NCBI GenBank assembly: GCA_963726295.1
Contig: CAVSBW010000002.1
Coordinates: 744,001 to 808,000, forward strand
From: DASSQJ01 sp963726295
GTDB taxonomy: Bacteria; Actinomycetota; Actinomycetes; Actinomycetales; Dermatophilaceae
DNA length: 64,000 bases
Reading direction: 5' to 3'
Shown: one piece after another, positions 61,094-64,000 of the stretch
Layout: each line of letters begins with the position of its first letter
How positions within the stretch are numbered: the stretch's first letter is position 1
Made by a program: the position numbers and the translations under genes
The notes under the pieces: model-generated
Told to the model about the DNA's origin: nothing
The model's database searches: none
The model's input: the letters and a program-made list of their open reading frames with translations, nothing else

Positions 61094-63229
61094 ATGGCGC
61101 TGATCAGCCCGATCCTGGACGATCGCAGCTACGCCCAGCTGAAAGAGGAGCTGGTGCGGCGGATCAGCGTGTACACGCCCGAGTGGACCGACCACAACGA
61201 GTCCGACCCCGGCATCGCGCTCCTCGAGCTGTTCGCCTATCTCGGCGAGTCGACCCTGTTCCGGTTCAACCAGATCCCGGAGACGACGAAGATCGAGTTC
61301 CTCCGGCTGCTCGGAGTCCGCCCTCGCACCGCCCGGCCGGCGACCGCGCTGCTCGCCGCCGAGACCGACGATCCGGCCGGCGTCGCGCTCGACCCGGGAA
61401 CCGACGTCCGCGCCGGCTCGGTGGTCTTCACGACCACCGGTGCCACCCAGGTGTGGCCGGTCGAGGTCAGCGCCGTGGGGAAGTGGGCGGCCGACGAGCC
61501 CGGCGACAGCCGCGCCGAGGCCGACCGGCGCGCCGACGCCCGCATGCGCGCCGGCCTCGCCGCCGAGGACCCGGCCGTCTTCTACGTGACGACCGCCGTC
61601 CCCACGGACCCGCTCGCCGCGGGGGCGACGCCCCTCGACGTCAGCAGAACCCTCGACCACTCGCTCTGGGTCGCGGTGCTCGGCAAGAAGGCCACCGACC
61701 TCACGGCGCTCGAGGGGCGCAGCCTCTTCGTGGCTCTGGCGTTCGACGAGGACGTGCCCCGACCGTTCGACCTCGAGGACCGCGACCTCGTCCCGCGGTT
61801 CCGCTCCCCCACCCTCACCGCCGACCCCCCTCCGATGCTGTGGCGGCTGTGGAGCGGACCCGGGGAGGGGTACACGACCCTCGACGTCGGCGACGACACG
61901 ACGCGGGGCCTCGTGACGAGCGGCGTCGTCGAGGTGCTGCTGCCACGCCGGCTCCCGCGCCTCGACCCCCCGGCTCCCGGGCTCGGTGCCGAGGATGAGC
62001 CGCCACCCCTCGACGACGGCGAGCTCGCGGACCGGGTCGTCGCCTGGCTCCAGGTGAGCCGCCCTGCCACCGACCACCTCAACGACGCGATCCCCCCGGT
62101 GCGCTGGGTGGGAGTGAACGGGGTGCTCGCCGAGCACGCCCGCAGTGCCGCGACCGAGTCCCTCGGTACCGGGACGGGGGACGCCGACCAGCTGCGCCCG
62201 CTGACCCAGCACCCCGTCCTGCCGGGCACCGTGCACCTCCAGGTGGAGGAGGGCGGGACGTGGCAGGACTGGGCCGAGGTCGAGACCTACGTCGTGAGCG
62301 GACCCGACGACCGCCACTTCGTCGTCGACCACGCCGCCGGGTCCGTGCACTTCGGCGGCCTCAAGGTGCCCCAGCTCGGGGAGCGCATCCGGGTGCTCAC
62401 CTACCGCTACGGCGGTGGCGTCGCCGGCAACGTCCCCGCCGGGGCGCTGACCGCGCTGTCGGTCGGCGGCGTGAAGGTCACCAACCCGCTCCCGGCCGTC
62501 GGCGGCAGCGACGCGGCCTCCCTGACCGACGCCCTCGACGCGATCCCCGCGCACCTCCACCGCAATGACCGCGCCGTCGTCGCCGACGACTTCGCCGAGC
62601 TCGCCGAGGAGGTCACGGGCGTGGCCCGGGCCGAGACCCTGCCGCTGCTCCACCCGGACAGCCCCCACGTGGACTCCCCGGGCGTCGTCAGCGTGCTCGT
62701 CTTCCCCGCGCAGGACCTCACCACCCCGCAGGCGCCGCTGCCCGGCATCGGGCTGCTGCGTCGCGTCGCCGCGTACCTCGACGAGCGCCGGCTCGTGACC
62801 ACCGAGCTGTACGTCGTGCCGCCGACCTACCGCCTCGTCACGGTGTCGATGGGGCTCGCCGTGCGCGCGGGGTACCAGGTCGACGCGGTCCGTCGCTGGG
62901 TCGACACCATCCTCCGCCAGTACCTCGCCCCGCTGCCACCGCTGGGTCCGGACGGTGGCGGCTGGCCGCTCGGCCGGGCCGTGCGGGTCGCGGAGCTCGA
63001 GGCCGTCGCCGTCCAGGTCGAGGGCGTCGAGTACGTCACCGGGTCGCTGCTCGGCGTCCCGGAGCCGACCGGCTACGCGAGTCGGGACGTCGTCCTGCTC
63101 GACCGCTGGGAGGTGCCCCAGCTCGTCGACCTCGTCGTGGCGGCCGGCGACCCGCTTCCCCTCGGCGAGGCACCCCGTCCCCCCGACCCCGACGGCACCC
63201 TCGTGCCGCTGCCACCGGACGTGTGCTGA
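61094..63229 (+). CDS. J-type baseplate assembly protein
   Basis: A 711-residue baseplate protein of the Afp11/12 and phage J group: MALISPILDDRSYAQLKEELVRRISVYTPEWTDHNESDPGIALLELFAYLGESTLFRFNQIPE is the classical N-terminus, VLTYRYGGGVAGNVPAGALTALSVGGVKVTNPLPAVGGSDA and DDFAELAEEVTGVARAETLPL the core, and MGLAVRAGYQVDAVRRWVDTILRQYLAPLPP near the end. It joins the wedge to the hub and tail fibres. It follows the minus-strand DUF4157 gene and overlaps the next gene (TGATG). Confidence 0.88.
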   Translation: MALISPILDDRSYAQLKEELVRRISVYTPEWTDHNESDPGIALLELFAYLGESTLFRFNQIPETTKIEFLRLLGVRPRTARPATALLAAETDDPAGVALDPGTDVRAGSVVFTTTGATQVWPVEVSAVGKWAADEPGDSRAEADRRADARMRAGLAAEDPAVFYVTTAVPTDPLAAGATPLDVSRTLDHSLWVAVLGKKATDLTALEGRSLFVALAFDEDVPRPFDLEDRDLVPRFRSPTLTADPPPMLWRLWSGPGEGYTTLDVGDDTTRGLVTSGVVEVLLPRRLPRLDPPAPGLGAEDEPPPLDDGELADRVVAWLQVSRPATDHLNDAIPPVRWVGVNGVLAEHARSAATESLGTGTGDADQLRPLTQHPVLPGTVHLQVEEGGTWQDWAEVETYVVSGPDDRHFVVDHAAGSVHFGGLKVPQLGERIRVLTYRYGGGVAGNVPAGALTALSVGGVKVTNPLPAVGGSDAASLTDALDAIPAHLHRNDRAVVADDFAELAEEVTGVARAETLPLLHPDSPHVDSPGVVSVLVFPAQDLTTPQAPLPGIGLLRRVAAYLDERRLVTTELYVVPPTYRLVTVSMGLAVRAGYQVDAVRRWVDTILRQYLAPLPPLGPDGGGWPLGRAVRVAELEAVAVQVEGVEYVTGSLLGVPEPTGYASRDVVLLDRWEVPQLVDLVVAAGDPLPLGEAPRPPDPDGTLVPLPPDVC

Positions 63230-64000
63230 TGACCGCGCCCGCGACCGTGCGCGACCCCACCGCCCGCTCCTCCGCGTGGGTGGTGACGCCGGAGCAGTGG
63301 GCCCGGTGCACGCACGAGCACACGGCACTGCTGCCGGACGGCACCGTCGAGCTCACCTGGGCCGCCGACGAGCCGGCGCCCGGCACCGGGCCGGGCTGCC
63401 GCCCCGGGTCGGCCGCGGGGGCGCCGCGCCCGGGCGGGCTCGCGGTCGACGACCTGTGCCGGGCCTACCGCAGCCGCCCCGGTGAGGGCCGGGTCGACGT
63501 GCTGGCCCCCGGCAGTGCCGGCCGACGGGTCGGCGACCCCGGACCCGCCCTCCGTCCTGGGGTCCTCGAGCACCCGACCGGGCTCGCCGTCGACCACCTC
63601 GGGCGCCTCTACGTCGCGGAGACCGGCGGCCACGCGGTACGGGTGGTCGACACGACGACCGGTGGGCTCGTGGCCCGCGTCGTGGTCGACGGCCACCCCC
63701 TCGACGTCACGCCCGACTGCGGCCACGCCCTCGCGCTCGTGCGGGGTGGTCCGGCCGGGCGCACCGGCCGGCTCGTCGTGCTCGACGGGCGCCGCGGCGC
63801 CCGGCCCGGGCCGGCGCTGACCCGCCCGTGCTACCCGCCCGGCGCGGTACCCGTCCGGATCGCGTCCGCCCGCCGGTCCGAGGGTCCGGGGTGCCTGCTG
63901 GTCCTCTGGAGGGCCCGCGACGGGCGGGCCGCGGTGGCGACGCCGAACGGGACGGTGCTGGCCGAGCCAGACGGCGCGACCGACCTCGCCCTCGGACCGG
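63229..64000 (+). CDS. NHL/beta-propeller-type injection-locus protein (partial)
   Basis: The first 257 codons of a gene that runs off the window. After a short N-terminus (WVVTPEQWARCTHEH) comes a region with NHL-repeat-like strands: LEHPTGLAVDHLGRLYVAETGGHAVRVVDTTTG. A beta-propeller at this position in actinobacterial CIS loci probably forms part of the baseplate or a fibre adaptor, as in other loci where an NHL/SMP-30-like gene follows the J protein. The start overlaps the J gene stop. The ATPase, tape measure, PAAR and fibre genes may lie beyond. Confidence 0.65.
   Translation, partial: MTAPATVRDPTARSSAWVVTPEQWARCTHEHTALLPDGTVELTWAADEPAPGTGPGCRPGSAAGAPRPGGLAVDDLCRAYRSRPGEGRVDVLAPGSAGRRVGDPGPALRPGVLEHPTGLAVDHLGRLYVAETGGHAVRVVDTTTGGLVARVVVDGHPLDVTPDCGHALALVRGGPAGRTGRLVVLDGRRGARPGPALTRPCYPPGAVPVRIASARRSEGPGCLLVLWRARDGRAAVATPNGTVLAEPDGATDLALGP

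Overview
The window is a very GC-rich chromosomal segment from an actinomycete (phylum Actinomycetota). The evidence is the codon bias, frequent GTG starts, dense ATGA/GTGA start-stop overlaps, a SigL/RslA-type ECF sigma and zinc anti-sigma pair, Streptomyces-like pterin-type genes and an actinobacterial-type contractile injection locus. I cannot name the genus from sequence alone.

Layout. 0.1-4 kb: a lipase-like gene and a three-gene minus-strand operon (RseB-like protein, ABC ATPase, ABC permease). 4.0-13.8 kb: an ECF sigma factor with its zinc anti-sigma factor, then a tightly coupled biosynthetic operon (MDR dehydrogenase, PTPS homologue, glycosyltransferase, methyltransferase, flippase-like protein, RibD-type reductase, GTP cyclohydrolase II, CDP-alcohol phosphatidyltransferase/sulfatase fusion). 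The same TGAACC-N16-CGT promoter stands before the sigma gene, before the operon and before a divergent membrane gene, so the operon looks like a regulon of that sigma. 14-20 kb: a lipoprotein hydrolase, a 2TM protein and a cassette of five small monooxygenase/cyclase-like proteins next to a large LuxR-type ATPase regulator. 20-27 kb: a GMC oxidoreductase and a glycan cluster (two GT4 glycosyltransferases, a glycosidase-like protein, a GH130 phosphorylase). 27-43.8 kb: a membrane M28 peptidase, a LysR-linked SDR/hydrolase operon, a NarL-type two-component system, small membrane proteins and an SDR/FAD-oxidase/FGGY-kinase operon. 43.8-44.9 kb: a gene-poor strip with a frameshifted ERCC4-domain remnant.

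44.9-64 kb: a partial extracellular (or cytoplasmic) contractile injection system (eCIS/CIS). It carries a Pvc16-type terminator, two sheath and two tube genes, a CIS tube/adaptor protein with a long Ala/Gly/Ser-rich tail, a DUF5908-like small protein, a gp27-like hub, a gpV-like spike, gp25 and a J-type baseplate protein, and runs off the right edge. The AAA ATPase, tape measure, PAAR tip and tail fibre are not in the window. Inserted on the opposite strand are two DUF4157 proteins that look like cargo: one ends in a YkuD-like L,D-transpeptidase motif, the other carries a second HExxH site and a strand-rich, barrel-like C-terminus. A locus membrane protein could attach particles to the cell envelope, and a His/Cys-rich protein of unknown function stands divergently at the left border.

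The strongest leads are the two DUF4157 cargo candidates, the membrane and His/Cys-rich proteins of the injection locus, the sigma-controlled pterin/ribityl/glycosyl operon, a 42-bp perfect palindrome inside the second sheath gene, and the ERCC4 pseudogene at the border of the injection locus.
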